Below, one piece after another: positions 12,517 through 25,049 of a stretch of 64,000 bases of DNA (position 1 is its first letter; the number at the start of each line of letters is the position of its first letter). A model generated the notes under the pieces. The model had not been told where the DNA came from, did no database searches, and worked only from the letters and a program-made list of their open reading frames with translations. A program made the translations under genes and the position numbers. Origin of the DNA: Ceratodon purpureus (lineage: Eukaryota > Streptophyta > Bryopsida > Pseudoditrichales > Ditrichaceae); contig CM026426.1 of NCBI GenBank assembly GCA_014871385.1, positions 53,401-117,400 of the forward strand, written 5' to 3'.

Positions 12517-12810
12517 TCACTCAACTGTATTCTTCTGGTGAAACTGTAAGGTCAGGTTGACGAATCGGGCTGATCTAAATACCATGTGTACCACATCCTG
12601 CGCTGATTGATTCTGTAATTTCGGTTCTAGGTGCAAGAGGAAACGAGTCACGGCTCGGAGATCATCCAGTTCGGCTTCTATACGTGCACGTGATGTGTGG
12701 GACCTGGCCTCCGCCGTGGACAGCGCCTCCTTGCTGACCTTCATGTGGATCGTTGCTTGACGTTTACACTTGAAATCCCGGGCCCCGACGCGCTTACGAG
12801 CTAACTCCAC
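12517..12810 (-). pseudogene. X4: coiled-coil fragment related to the C-terminal part of X3
   Basis: An open frame on the minus strand encodes a charged helical segment, H-MKVSKEALSTAEARSHT then EAELDDLRAVTRFLLHLEP. It aligns with the 3' end of the X3 coiled-coil exon (VLKVSKELEAAEALHRKK then DSEMDEFHAVDVFITHL). No upstream domain like the X exon-1 domain is seen next to it. It is best read as the 3' remnant of another family member, or one exon of a gene whose other exons are decayed. Confidence 0.45.
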
Positions 12811-13426
12811 GTTTTTTGTACCAAGAGTTCACGAGTGACTCACAGGACTTGGCAAATTTCGAACTCCTGTGAGTGTCTGCAGACACCAGACAGACATGTA
12901 ATCGGTATAATTAACTGAGACACAATTGCCAATTTAGCTTAATTATAACTTCGACATACAACTCCACTTAGCTCACATCATTAATCAAACTAGAATGCAT
13001 TCTCCCAGCCCTCGTAATTTTAATTAAACGGAAGGGGTAGACATCTTATTACGAACTTTCAAACAACAGATGCTGATCCATTACATGTATGATGTGGGTC
13101 CTGGAAAGAACTACCACTTCAAGGAAAACCCCCTGCATTTAAGAGAAAAACAAATGAAAGGCTTGCGATCAAGAGCAGGCTTCGAAATGGCCACCCGATT
13201 GGGTAGAATGTAGCAGTCTAGGTGACCTCCGGGTATGAGCCAGGCGTAGTGGGGGGTCGGGGGCATGAGGACCCGACATCGAGCAAGGGGCAGCTCTCAC
13301 TGGGCAGCCCCAACTTTTATTTTTATTTTATTTTTTATTTTTTTATTTTTTTATTCTTTATTTTTTTATTTTTTTATTTTTGAGACAAATGGTCTCAGAA
13401 ATTTACATGAGTAATATAAGGATCTT
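12811..13426. other. intergenic, with a (TTTTA)n tract
   Basis: No gene is supported. A pyrimidine-rich (TTTTA/TTTTTTA)n microsatellite runs about 13316-13380 and directly precedes the dispersed repeat at 13427. Confidence 0.6.
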
Positions 13427-13588
13427 CAAACCCATCGAGCGGAGCGAGAAGGGTTTGAATAAGGGCGACGGGTCCGGCAGGACCCGTTGCCCGTTACGTT
13501 TTAGGGTTCACTGAAATCGACGATCACGGGGTAGCTAGGGTTGACCTCATTGGTTTTTGGGTTTTACAGCCCTTATTTTCTTCCAATA
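13427..13588. repeat. dispersed 162-bp repeat with hairpin, copy 1
   Basis: The sequence is shared at high identity with 53308-53470. It contains a hairpin at 13465-13490: an 11-base arm GCGACGGGTCC, loop GGCA, arm GGACCCGTTGC, with one G-T mismatch. The conserved phrases CCCATCGAGCGGAGCGAGAA and ATCACGGGGTAGCTAGGGTT occur in both copies. Length and dispersion fit a MITE or SINE, or the end of a larger element, but no target duplication is evident. Confidence 0.75.
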
Positions 13589-13669
13589 TTTTTTTTTTTT
13601 TTATGGGGCCTTAAGGAAGCGCCTACGCTCCCAACATTGGGAGCGTCGGCGTTCCCTAAGATCCCAATA

Positions 13670-13770
13670 AAAATAACAACGTGATCAGATGGTTAACACA
13701 TGCGAACAGCGATTGATCTGGGCGTATCAGAGGGTGCGGGTTCGAAACCTTTAAGAGATCAAGCGTTGCA
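13670..13770 (+). repeat. possible tRNA-derived SINE head
   Basis: GATCAGATGGTTAACACA (13683 onward) resembles a pol III A box. GGTTCGAAACC at 13739-13749 matches a B box, at about the spacing found in tRNAs. The sequence does not fold as a clean tRNA by eye, and the body downstream has no obvious second copy in the window. Confidence 0.25.
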
Positions 13771-13789
13771 CTGTCACAGTACTGACTTT

Positions 13790-14220
13790 TTGATTACATC
13801 TGGGCTTGGGGTTTGGGAAGCGGGACTTGGGGGAATCGGGTATTAATACATGACAAGGAGACTAGGAGTTCTGGAACTGACAGCCTTGTTCTCATTTGTC
13901 TGCTTTATTATTAGGAGAATATAATTTTACAATTAAGTACGTATGTACGTACCGTTCAATCTGAACCACATGCATACTGCGAGTTTGCAATTTTTTGTGA
14001 GATCTGAAACCGAATGAGGCAAGCAATAATCAATTGGCAGTTTTGATTTTCTCAAAGGACTTTCTTGATGACAAATTGGTGTCGTCTCATTCTAGCCTGG
14101 CACTCTTCAACTGGGTAGAACTTTCGGAGCTGAAAATTTTACCTCTTTAACAATTTTGTTTTCAAGCCTACCAAATTTAAACAAAACAAAAACACAGGTT
14201 AATTTTGGTGACAAAAGTTA
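13790..14220. other. AT-rich intergenic sequence
   Basis: No gene, RNA or repeat is recognised. Confidence 0.4.
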
Positions 14221-14590
14221 TGCTCTAATCTTGATAATAACACACCATCCCTTTCACCATAAAGTGTGATTTAAACAAAGTGTGACAAATTTGATAATGT
14301 CACATTTTGAAGATTTGTGCATAAAGTGATATTACCAAGGTTAGAGTGTAGTCAAGTACATACAATCTGCCCATCCATACAATCTATCCATCCAACCATC
14401 ACGTATAATTGATTTATATCTGATAATATCACACTCACACTACGAATTTTGGAAAATAGTGACATTATCAAGGATGACAGGGATAACAACAAAGCAGTTT
14501 TACACTAAGAAAACTGGATTGAAACTTTTAGGTGATAATATCAAGGTGCTCTACTAACAAAGGTGACATTATCAAGGTTAGAGTGTAATG
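14221..14590. mobile_element. MITE-like cluster with inverted CTCTAACCTTGATAAT termini
   Basis: TGCTCTAATCTTGATAAT at 14221-14238 is inverted at 14328-14349 (GATATTACCAAGGTTAGAG), bounding about 130 bp. A further terminus, GACATTATCAAGGTTAGAGTG, occurs at 14565-14585, and a related piece lies at 14458-14478. This suggests nested or tandem insertions. The CCTTGATAA core resembles the termini of the pogo-like MITEs in the 33-42 kb array. Confidence 0.45.
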
Positions 14591-15849
14591 TTGGGGGGCA
14601 CCCCAAAACTTATTGACGAAAAGACAAAGACATGAAGTGGGGAATAAGAAAGACACAACCAATCGTAATGTGTCATCAAATCGAGTCGAAGTCATTTGAG
14701 CTAATTTATTTATTTTAATCATAAAATCGATCTCTTTCCAATTAAAGCCGATAAAATTTGTATCCCTCACATAAGGCATGTAGTGGTAGATGTGAAAATT
14801 GACCTAAAACAATTCTCATGTAATTGAGTGTACCAATGTAGTTTACAAGGTGTAAAGTATTGAAGGTTTTGATGATCATAGACCCACAACTTTAGGGTCA
14901 ATTGGTAGATTATTATGAATTTCTACAATCGAAATAGTTTTTGCCTAAATTTACATGTTTTTTTAATGGATGGCATGCTTGATTGCATGAAAAATATACA
15001 CCAATTTTTTCAAGAGTTGTAGGAAAAAAAAAATAATCATTTTTTTTAGGCAACCAACAATTCCAATAAGAAATTTGCCACTTGTTTGTCTACAATGACA
15101 AACTGCATAGAAGATAAATTTTAATGCAAGGAGAATCGTTGGGCAACAAAAAATTTCGATATGCCCAATTTTTTTGTGGCAACCTCGTGTCATTCAAAAA
15201 TGCATATCTCTTATGGTATTTCTCTATTCAATATCAAATTTGTTAAGCATGTTCTTTACATACATATTGTCCTATTCAAAAGAGATTACATCCCAACATT
15301 CATACCACAAGAAATTGCATTCCAAAGTTGTTACCTCCTTTGTTGGTAACCGAATTTTGCAATCTCTCACTTAATCAACATTATTATGTTTCTATCCATT
15401 GGTTTGGCATTTCTCAAATATTCACGGTTATTGTACAATAAATCTACAACAAATCCATAATGTTCAAATTCAATAATCAAAACAAATTTGGAATATTTCA
15501 TCGAGTTTTAGTGTGGGTGTCTATTTTACCTTAAAAACCAAGAGAAGTAACTCAACCTTCCACTGTGCCTTGTGCACTTGACAGTGAATTTATAATTAGT
15601 AAAAAACTTCAAGGTCAACCATAGAAGTTGCAACATTCGAACTTCCAAAAATTAATGCACATTCTGGAATTGTGCTTTATGAAATTTATTTAAGAGAAGT
15701 ACTTGCAAAATCTAAGAGATTTTCAGGACTATGAAACACCGGAAATGCAAAGCCTTAAGTTGTTGGCTTGATGCACTTCTCTATCTACTAATTGTATGTG
15801 CTCATACTCCTACCTTGAATTCTATACTTTTAGTTTGGATTTTCTCCGA
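14591..15849. other. AT-rich intergenic sequence
   Basis: About 1.2 kb of AT-rich sequence with only short chance frames. No gene or repeat family is recognised. Confidence 0.5.
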
Positions 15850-16303
15850 GTCACTGGCTTGGGCACCCCCGGTCACTAGCTTGAGAATCCTTAGTTGTTG
15901 AATTGAGAATTGAGTATGTGAATTCATAACAGTCCTCAATTCAAATGACAGGGGCACCCCAGATCACTGGCTTAGGCACCCGAGGTCACTGGCTCTGGCA
16001 CCCAAAGTCACTCGCTTGGGCACCCCAGGTTACTGGCTCGGGCACCCCAGGTCACTGGCTCGGGCACCTGAGGTCACTGGCTTGAAAATCCTTAGTTGTT
16101 GAATTGAGAATTGAGAATCTGACTTCATAGTGGTCCTCAATTCAAATGACTTGGGGTTTAGGCCCTCAAATGACTGGAATGTTTCATATGATATAATCAA
16201 TCTGAATGCACATTAATTATCACGAGTTTTTCTCTTTTTTGTATGCTATTCTTAGATATGTTAGATATATTAAATTTGCCCATGGTTCAATCCCAAACGA
16301 TTA
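15850..16303. repeat. small 22-bp minisatellite island plus shared unique tail
   Basis: About nine imperfect copies of the 22-bp unit (core GGCACCCCAGGTCACTGG) occur at about 15850-16080. They are interrupted by two GTTGAATTGAGAATTGAG modules and followed by a tail (about 16145-16303) whose sequence is repeated after the large array at about 42405-42549. The shared tail ends in CAATCCCAAACGATT in both places. It looks like a miniature version of the 32-42 kb array. Confidence 0.8.
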
Positions 16304-17920
16304 GCCATCTCCTGTAGCTTGTGTCTCTGTTTCTGGGATCGGTCGGAGATTTTCTTCGAAGCATATCTTTAACATGAGATTCGGGATTTGTGATGTTGAA
16401 CAGACATTGGAGCGGGTAGGAAACGTCTATGATTCTCGGTTCATGTCTCAAGGAGCTTCCATGATGACGTCTCAAGCAGGAAACAACTCCGCGCGTCCAT
16501 TCGACCTAAACTGTGCGGTGTACCAAACCTACCCGTCCACATCCATGATGCAAGCCACTTCGCCTTCTTCGCAACCTCAAACCCATTGGCCGACCACAAG
16601 GGCGACGAGCCTGTTCTGCAGCCAGGGCTTCCCGGACTCTGCCCAGGAGCAGTTTTGTCACTGACCTATGGTCACGAATTCCCCGCATTCATTAGATTAG
16701 GATCCCACAGATGATTATCAAGTGCCACCCCATACACGCGCTCTTGGAGATCGCGAACCCTGGATCTCCGATACTGATGCAAGCGTACTGTCGCCTTGAG
16801 AGGCGCCCAATTGGAGGCCATAATTTGAGGGATAATTAGCATGCGCTGCTTGACCGAGCGCTCAGCCGATCGAGCATCCATGTCTGTCTGCGAAGAACTC
16901 ACTTTCCCTTTCATCCACTTCGAACATTGTCTATTACCGAGAAGTCGATCATGTCTCAGACATCGGAGACAACCATGCGCACGAAAACGGGAGATGAGGC
17001 CACCGAGAGAGATAAAGAGAGTATAAGGCAGAGTGAGATGGGTAATCAAACCCCCGCTCGCTAATTTTCTCTTCCGGGTTTCTTAGCAGCAATTTTGTGA
17101 GTCTTATTCGAAAATTTTGCATCTTTCTTTTCTATTTTTTCCTTTAATCTTGTACAGTAGAGATTCAAACCATAGCCTCCTACTTTCTACAAACACCCCT
17201 AGCTGCAATCAGTTGAGAATATAGTGAAAGGAATTCAGTCTCGAGAAAGTGGTCAGGGGACGGTACTGCGCTCAAGGTTTTATTTATTTTTCGTTTTGCC
17301 AGCTCTTGCTGCAGCGTCAACCTTATGTGTAGACCGATCTCATGAGCGGTTTTGGTTCGCTCCTGTCTTTTTCCTCATTTTTTATCGAGGAAATCGTGCC
17401 CAGTAGCTCAGCATCTGTCCAGGTTCATATGAAGTTCTCTATCGGCAAGGGTCTAACGTTACTCAATGGGGGGATGATCCGTTTGTACCAAAATGTGCAT
17501 ACGCAATGTACAGATGCAATGCTGATGTATTGCTTTTTAATTTTGCAAGGATGTGGTGGCTCTGTTACCTCGATGCTACTCGTTTCCCATATTTAATTAA
17601 TCGTTCACTGTTTTAGATGAGCTTGATTTGAGTTTTGTATGACATTGATTCGGATGGTCCGAGTGTTCGCCATTCAGAATTCACATGCTGTGAGGAAGTT
17701 GAGACTTGGCACAACCTTTTAGGTGAAGGAAAGGCTGAAAATTTCATTGAATGGCCCAACCCTCAAGACTATGATCAACAACAGTGGTACGTGTACAAAT
17801 GGCACTAATCAGAATGCGAGCAATGTACATGCCCATAATCCGTGCATGCGTGAATCTTCTGGAAACCACTGGCATCTTTGATCACAGACATGGGCATCAT
17901 CTCGATCTACGCACCAGTTC
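16304..17920. other. no confidently supported gene
   Basis: Overlapping frames occur on both strands at 16374-17049. The minus-strand one of 125 codons has no recognised motif or clear splice logic. The plus strand at 17224-17600 has only chance-looking frames. Confidence 0.3.
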
Positions 17921-18166
17921 TCAAGAAAACGCCACATCAGGTTTGGTTCGTTTATAAGTCAGGTTGTCTCTGAAGTTGTTCGATATTGGCAGAAACGTCA
18001 ACGGTAGTTCTATGTAGGAACCGAGGGGGAAATTAGTCCACGCTTCGTTCCCTCTCCGTTTCACCAACACTCCATCGGCATATTGAGCAGCCTGTTCAGG
18101 GGTTCCTGGCAGCAAATCCAGCAAAGATCGAGTCATTCTTAGCATGTATCTTATAATAGAGGTCAT
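17921..18166 (-). CDS. exon-like open frame, unidentified
   Basis: The minus-strand frame encodes LLDLLPGTPEQAAQYADGVL, then KRRGNEAWTNFPLGSYIE. The composition is protein-like, but neighbouring exons and family are not recognised. It could be another captured exon. Confidence 0.25.
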   Translation of the reverse strand: MTSIIRYMLRMTRSLLDLLPGTPEQAAQYADGVLVKRRGNEAWTNFPLGSYIELPLTFLPISNNFRDNLTYKRTKPDVAFS

Positions 18167-18563
18167 AGGATCAAGCTATAAGCTGCTAATTTTCAATTGA
18201 AGGAGTCATCGCTCAGAACATACCAAAGGTGCTCAGAAACTTTGTTTTGCTAGTACGCTTCGCATTGCTGGAACTAACTGGGTCATCGCTCACGGTGGAG
18301 AAGTACCTCGAGCCTTTCTTCTTCCCTGACCACCTCCTGAAACCAAAGGAAGATGCTATTCAGTATGAATTACAATGTAGCCAACTCATGGAATGGGATT
18401 AAGGCCAAATTTTCATCCTTCAAGACAGACAGGAGAGAGAAAATTGGTGGATATCCTCACCGGCCGACATGCTTGTAGTTGACACTACCGTCCTTCAATA
18501 ACCCTCTCCCCCTGCTCACCATATTGCACATTTGATTGAGTTGTTTCGAAAGATGCCAGACAC

Positions 18564-18565
<2 letters not shown>

Positions 18566-18605
<40 letters not shown>
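18566..18605. repeat. poly-A tract
   Basis: An uninterrupted run of about 40 A on the plus strand. Its length probably varies between individuals or reads. Confidence 0.8.
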
Positions 18606-18607
<2 letters not shown>

Positions 18608-18863
18608 GAGATTCTACTCGAGGATTCATTGATAAGCTGGAATTTCAAAACCTGCCCTAGTCTTAATTCGCAGACCTAGTCTACATGATGCTTCCCTTCC
18701 CATCTTCTCAATTCATTTGTATACCTGTCGGCCTGTTATTGAACGCAAGTAGGTTTCGAACGCAAGTAAGTATATTCGACTTGGTTGTACAGTACCATCC
18801 CAAAAGAATCGTCATGAATCGTTCCACTTGGAAGAGATTCCGAGCCATGAATCATTATTCCAG

Positions 18864-19209
18864 GCCTTCAGGAGCAGCTTCAGTGTCACAATCTGGTCCC
18901 TCTGAGTCGAGTGCGGTAGGTAAGCCTACTTCACGAGTACAGGGTTTGGGCACTGGTTTACCATCATTGGCATCAGGATTGAAGAAAAAGTCAAGTGGTG
19001 AAGGTTTGAAAGATGAAAATGTTGCTGGCAAAACCGTCGACACCAACAGGGGTTCGAACTCGGAGGCCAGCTCGTCAGCAACTCCGGAGAGGTTGGCTGA
19101 ACAAACACGGCATACTGTAGAAAGTATAGATGCTCCTTCTGTGGGTGAAAGTACAGCCGACGATATGGAAAGTTTTGTTGAGCAGTTTGAAGCTCCTGGT
19201 GGAAGTCAG
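18864..19209 (+). pseudogene. PEX19: PEX19-like exon fragment
   Basis: An open exon follows an ATTCCAG acceptor and ends at GTCAG|gttctt. It encodes SRVQGLGTGLPSLASGLKKK, then ERLAEQTRHTVESI, then DDMESFVEQFEAPGGSQ. This order is that of plant PEX19, the cytosolic chaperone and receptor for peroxisomal membrane proteins. The family has a GVQGLG-GLP motif, LREQTRE-VK and a D-E--V-QFE-L-GS helix. The exon that should follow (the M-QQLLSK region) is not seen. A weak resemblance at about 19525-19585 (SQESMHLVVQEIVAL) is not convincing. The donor is weak. I read it as a truncated, captured fragment. Confidence 0.6.
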
Positions 19210-21040
19210 GTTCTTTTTCAAAATCCTTCCTGCTAGTGGGTCCTGTACAAGAACATTCGCATGTCTGCTTTGGAGAAAGTCCATCGTTATAGTCTCAATC
19301 CCTTTGTCCGTGTTTGATGTGTGAACGCAATATTTGTGGTCTTATCTCGGATTTTGTGTGTGCACGCGCAGGATATGTTTCTTTTTCTGGATTATGTACT
19401 ATTTCTGGAACTTGGATTCTATTGGCTATTCACAGAGAGGGTGTGCTGGTCGGGATGTTCTTAGGTGGGGTAGAAGTTGAGAGTGCAATACGTTTCTCAC
19501 GATTATTTGTCTTGTTCGTTGCAGGCTTCCCGACCTCTCAGGAGTCGATGCACTTGGTGGTCCAGGAAATTGTAGCATTATGTAATTGATGGAGGATGGA
19601 AGGTCAGAGAGCAAACCTTCCTGTCAAGTGGAGGAGCTGATCGAAGCAAGAATTTGAGCTTTGAATAAGATGCCATTCGTTTAAGCTGATGATCTCTGGC
19701 TATCCAAGGAGTCCTATGGGAATTTAACATGGCCTGCACTTCATGATACATGAAAAAGGCATGAAGTTCAAGAACCATAGGGTTGTGTTCTTTGAATCGT
19801 GGATGAGTCGATCATGGTTTATTCTTATCATCCAGTGCGCAGTCTCGTGGTCCAGGGTATTTTTGGAGTAGGCATTGAACCATGGTATTCACAGAGACCA
19901 GCGGTTAAAATATATGGTTTTGTGATATAGAATTGGCACTCCAGGTACTATTGCAGGGCTAGTGTTCCTGATTGTTCTCCAGAGTTGGTTGACGATGTAT
20001 TCTACTTTAAACTTATTCGTTCTTGTAGCCAGTTCACGAACCGCATGGTGCGTTGTGTATGCAGTCATTGTTCACATTGTGCCAGTCTCATATACACGAG
20101 ATCCGAAGAAGTATGATGATTGTGAAAGTTGTCTTCTCTGTTGGCCCGTCCTCGAGTATCCTGTTTCACGAATCTTGACTAATTTGAATATGCAAGTGGT
20201 TCTGAGGTGTCTGTTACCTGTAAAGAGTGTCCCGTAATGGGACCACGTTCACTCTCTGGAATGATCAGAGGTTTAGGGTACAAGAAGTAATCTCTTAGAA
20301 GTGTTGTCTCATGTGTCCGCAAGTGCTTACTTGGCGGTAACGTGTATTTGTAGAGTACCAAATAAGGTTTGTGAGTAAGAGAATGTGACTGAGAAGCCTT
20401 GCTTAACTATACCGAGAAAACGGGCATTGTGGCAGTTGAGCGGAGCATCTGACAATGAGCAGGCCAACCTCACGAACCAGTAACCGATACCGGTAGTAGT
20501 TGGCTTTACCAAACTGAAGCGTATTTGTTACGATCCTAGACAACCCGTTCCTACTCTCGCTTGGAGTGACGGGTACGATTGTATTTTAGGTGCATGCACG
20601 GCTGAGATCTGTGTGTCGGAAGCCTTCAAGGATGATGCAAACATGGAAGATATCTTGTGTAATTCGATAACACCCTAGCTCGTCTTTTCTGGTCAGTTTC
20701 TGAGAGCACTTGGCACGCAGGCGGTGCATTTTGCGATCTTATCGAGATATCACTTTCATGTTGGTTTTTATTGTGGAGCAGTGCTTAGCGATGCCGAGGA
20801 GAGCAAGTAATCGAATGATGTGTACGTTTATCAACTTTTTGTGTAGTTTTTCGGAATATCTCGCAGATCCGTCACATAATTGTCCCACCTTCTTCATTCA
20901 GGAGCATCCTTTAGCAACGCTCAGCATAGTTTACGAGGATGGCTCCTTTACTGCGGTATGTGTGTGTGCTCAACTGTACTGTACTCTGTTATCAAAATGG
21001 TCAATCGTCACCGGAGAGTAGCTGACGCTATTTCACTGCA
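19210..21040. other. no supported gene
   Basis: Several 60-100 codon frames on both strands lack splice support or recognised motifs. Confidence 0.35.
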
Positions 21041-21055
21041 ACTACGTATTCATAC

Positions 21056-21064
21056 TAAAAAAAG

Positions 21065-21095
<31 letters not shown>

Positions 21096-21147
21096 AGAAA
21101 AAAAAAGAGGAGGGCCCAAAAAAAAAAGATGGTGGGGGGGGGGGGGG
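21056..21147. repeat. A-rich and G-rich low-complexity tract
   Basis: A/AG-rich sequence (about 21056-21129) is followed by a G-tract (about 21133-21147). Reading frames across it are artefacts. Confidence 0.8.
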
Positions 21148-21678
21148 ATATCCGCATACACAACTGACCGAAGATATACACTATTTGCCACCATTATCTC
21201 CCCTCCTACTGCATCCCTCAAAGACCAACTTCCAGTGCAGCCATCCGACTCCCCATCGATTAAGAAATCACCCGTGGTCGAATACGATACGAAGAAGCTC
21301 TGCCATGTCTTGGATTGTTCTCGGAAACTATTGATCGGAAGCATCGCTATCCAGTGAGTGTAGCAGTGCATCCAGAGAGTGTCCCTTGATCCCCGTATTG
21401 ACTTCGGTCCGAAAGCCCGTGTATTCTGCGTAGATTGCAATAAAATCATGTCAGAGTATGATAGAGTCTTGGTTACTTGGAAGATCAACGAAGGTTACCT
21501 AGTGCATTACATATGTTGACTGAGGTGTTTATATTGGAATTTCTTTGGTGAATGACTCAGTCTCATGTGGGGCGAAAGACAATCCTCTGCGATCACATGA
21601 ATGTCCAGTAGAACGTCACTAAGTTACGAGGAAATCCTATGACAACTATCAGGTCGGGGTAGATTAGAGTTCGAGGAT
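21148..21678. other. X2 3' flank, no supported gene
   Basis: The long minus-strand frame over 21042-21488 is mostly low-complexity at its C-terminal end and has no recognised motif. Confidence 0.35.
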
Positions 21679-23179
21679 TCACTGAGCGAAATCGAGAAAG
21701 GGTACTTGGAGTTCAGGCATCCCAGTCTTCTTACCGTAGTCGGAATCCGGTTCTGCACGGCCTTGCTTTGGACCAGACGTATGGCTGCGAATGAAGTCTT
21801 CTCTGTCCCGCATGGCGTTCTTCATTCTCTGTTCCGTTAGCCACTCGTCTTGAATCTTATCTTCGGCCAGTCTTCTCGCCCTTTCATCGTGCAACTCCTC
21901 CACAAGGTTTCGCAAGTAGTGAAGTTTCTCGCACGGCTTCATATGCTGGTATCCTTCCTCTCTGCATTTTTTTTTCACTGCACACGGGTTTTCACATGTA
22001 TGTGTGAAGCCATTGGGTATGTCAAGCAGACAACAACTAAAACAATGCTCTCAAATGCACAGACGTCTTACTTGCCAGGATTGTCACTTCTTCCATCCCA
22101 GATAGCTCCTTCCCCTTTCGACGGCGAGGATGTATTGGGTTTATCGGGTGATCTTCACTTGACCCGCGAACAGCTGATGCCTTCCCCCCCGGCTTCAATT
22201 GTTTGCTTCGATCCTCTGCCACATACAAAATACAACGGTGTAGGAGTTGGTTGTACCGAGTTAAACAGGGGAACCATGGCCGTAATCGGCTCTTCACAAA
22301 AGAAATCAGGGTTTCAAATTAGGAGCAATCCGTGAAGAGTTACATGGCATGGCACATGGCTTACCGTTGGCACTCCCCTCATCCTCTGTGCTAGCATCTC
22401 CGTGATCGCCATTCCGGTTCGAGGTGTCTGAGGTGGGCCAATTGGAGTTCGTTAGAATAGATCTATAATCGCAATGTTTGATGTCAATACAATGCCGTGT
22501 TCGAGTACCGAAAGAGGAACCATTACATACCTCTCTGGGTTTCGTCGTTCTTGTATGATGGAGCCGAGACTGTCCTCGAAGGAGGCACTGGGAGTGCGCG
22601 CCGCAAGTCGTATCCTCTCACCTTCCGTTGGTCTAATGACCTCGGCTTCACGTTGACCTCCCAGTCATCCTCGGCTCCCTCCAGTGTGTTCTCATCGAGG
22701 GTTAGGTCTCTCAACTCATTGCCCGGCCAATTCCCGCCTGCGGAAAAGCACTCCTGCTTGTACTCCTCAAAGCTCAAGAACGGCTTCCGGCCTCTGGAGC
22801 AAGCCTTCGCCGCAAAAGATGCCCAGTCTACAGCATACCCTAACTTCTCAGCGAGTAGGCCGCGAGCAAACGCAAGTCCGATTGAGCGTTGCTTACCAAT
22901 GGGACGTTGATATACCGTTTGGTACAGTTTCTCAATACGGTAACACTGTCGAGGGCTCTCGCTCCTTTTAGACGTCGCGTACCAGAATGCCCCTCCTTTC
23001 CGAGGTCCCCACCGAAGAGCACACTTCGCGGCATCGACGATGGTCACCGGTAGCGTGTCCCGGTCCCCCGTTGGTCCACCAGGAATGTAGCCTTCGTGAT
23101 TCAAGCCCTTCTCCGTGTGAAACCAATGGGCATTTCCACCACCAGACGAGCCACGCACTCTTCTATTTCTCGACACCAT
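21679..23179 (-). CDS. X2: four-exon gene of unknown family, paralogue of X1
   Basis: The exons are 23179-22531, 22427-22365, 22215-22072 and 21977-21679. All are GT-AG and all introns are phase 1, exactly as in X1; exon 1 is 649 nt in both. The conceptual protein is about 384 residues. Exon 1 shares with X1 the motifs GYIPGGP, ESPRQ-YRIEKLYQ, QRPIGK, AEKLGYAVDWASFAAKACS, LDENTLEGAEDDWEVN and YDLRRALP. Exon 2 is acidic, exon 3 carries the basic stretch HPRRRKGKE, and exon 4 is a charged helical segment. Exon 4 has PDSDYG where X1 has TDSDYG, and then reads through a potential donor (TACG|gtaaga) into a different tail, so a further 3' exon is possible. The start is the ATG at 23179. No known domain is recognised. 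Confidence 0.72.
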
Positions 23180-24544
23180 CTGCGATACAAAGAATTTAGC
23201 ACAGCGTGTACTCTACACGCAGGAATCCGTTCTCCATCACGTGTAAAACAACCACCCAAAACGACGACTAATCACCTCTCCAGGTCTAGGGTCAGAAAGA
23301 AAATGCTAATCGTTCTGAATCTGATCCCGTCATCGAGAACGGAATTGAGGTTTCCCTCAACACCAGTTATCCTATGATACGCAGACCCAAAGGGCAGACA
23401 CGCACCAAAACCCACAACTTCACAAGAAATCATCAGAGAACCGAAACATGTGCACCATGGAAACCCACAATTTTATTCTTTTCAAAACAGAACCCCCAGT
23501 TTACAAACACCTGCGTGCGACATCGACTCAACCATGCTTCCCACCCAGGTGCCTAACAAGCGGTTTATACAGCACATACAAAAAAGCCGAGGCTTACAAG
23601 CCAAAACTTCGTGGAGTGAAAGCTCACACACCAAAACCCACCGTCTCAATCCTGCACACCTCGCAGAAACCAGAAAACCTAACAACACGGTCCTATCTGC
23701 CGCTCATCCCATGTTGATTGAGCCAGATTAAGCACTCCCCTTCATTGATTCTCACAAACAGACATCCCCTCCGCCTACGCCCTCGAGGCATGCATGTATC
23801 CCAGAATCAAGTCGGGGAATCATTCCACCCCGAGACTCGAAACAAACCACCAGACACCGTCGGAAACCAATCAAAAGGAGACGGACAAGACGGCATCGCC
23901 TGTGATCAACGACACAGGGGATGATTCGCAGACCTTTCAAAAAAAAAATAAACAAATTTCAGTACAAACACCGTAAGAGTAGACACACACCAACAGCAAA
24001 AACACTAAACCCTAAACCTAGCTGCATACCTTGGGCTTGCTTCTCGGACCGAGGTTGTGGCAGGAGCAGGGCACACCTCGAGTCCGGCTCGTAGGTCGCG
24101 AAGATCGGCAAAGCTCCGTGCAAACAGAGCGCCAGGAGTCTACAAAATCCGACGGTCCTATTGCACATCACCATACACTGAACAGCAGACCCCACCCTCC
24201 AGCGCTTAGATACAATGAGAATCTACACAGCGACATCAACTACGTCATCGGCAAGGGGGGTAATGTAATCCGCGTGACTCGCCTAACTGGGCTACCTATT
24301 TCAATGAATTGCGCAACATAGAGGACTCAGCGATCGGTGGTCACACAATGTGGTGCACAATGGGGCAATCAGCTGAGACGCTGCGACACCGTCAGCGGTG
24401 AAGCACCTGGACTACGGCACGGAGCAGACAGGAAGCAGAGGACAAGCTAACCCTACCCAACAACACCAGAAAATCAGAGCACAACATTTCCACGACGCGG
24501 GACGATGAAGGGCGAGAGCAGGCCTGGCGGGAGAGGTGAACATA
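23180..24544. other. X2 5' flank, no supported gene
   Basis: This is the presumed promoter side of X2. Small plus-strand frames over 23370-23980 are proline/threonine-rich and look like chance. A short telomere-like motif (CACTAAACCCTAAACC) lies at about 24005-24020. The sequence is not similar to the X1-A interval. Confidence 0.4.
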
Positions 24545-25049
24545 CCTTCATACTGTGCAGGTTGAGCACCATGAAGAAGATGATTCGCGGAGTCATTGAG
24601 ATGGCGGCTGGGCACGGAAGAAGTGACCGCCCATGATCATGGTCACTGATTGTGAGGTAGCTGAATGGATGGGTAAGTGCACTTGTTGATGGTGAGGAGA
24701 CACCTTGGGACGTTCCCATTACCAGTCAATCAAATCAGCGGACGCAAATCGGTGAGGTGACCAGTCTGACTTGGCTCACAACTCCAATCCCGTTGGGTCC
24801 TGTCTTATCCATGGAGGTGAGGTGACACCTTTCAGTCCACAACCAGTCCAAGAACTGCGCATCAGTACATCACATCATTAGTCACAGAGGCAGTGATGGT
24901 GAAATACATGGTAATGCACATAAAGAATATAAATTCCATAACTAATGTGACTGAAATGTACTTGCTCCTCGAAGGATACACTTCACTTATGTTTAAGTAT
25001 TGAGCTACAGGACGTGCATGATGGTGAACACGTAAAACTTTTTTAAAAA

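Noticed and set aside
19525..19585. Second PEX19 exon (SQESMHLVVQEIVAL)
   Set aside because: Only a vague match to the expected helix, ends in a stop after a few residues, and key residues are missing.
21042..21167. Lysine-rich frames over the A/G tract
   Set aside because: Pure low-complexity artefact.
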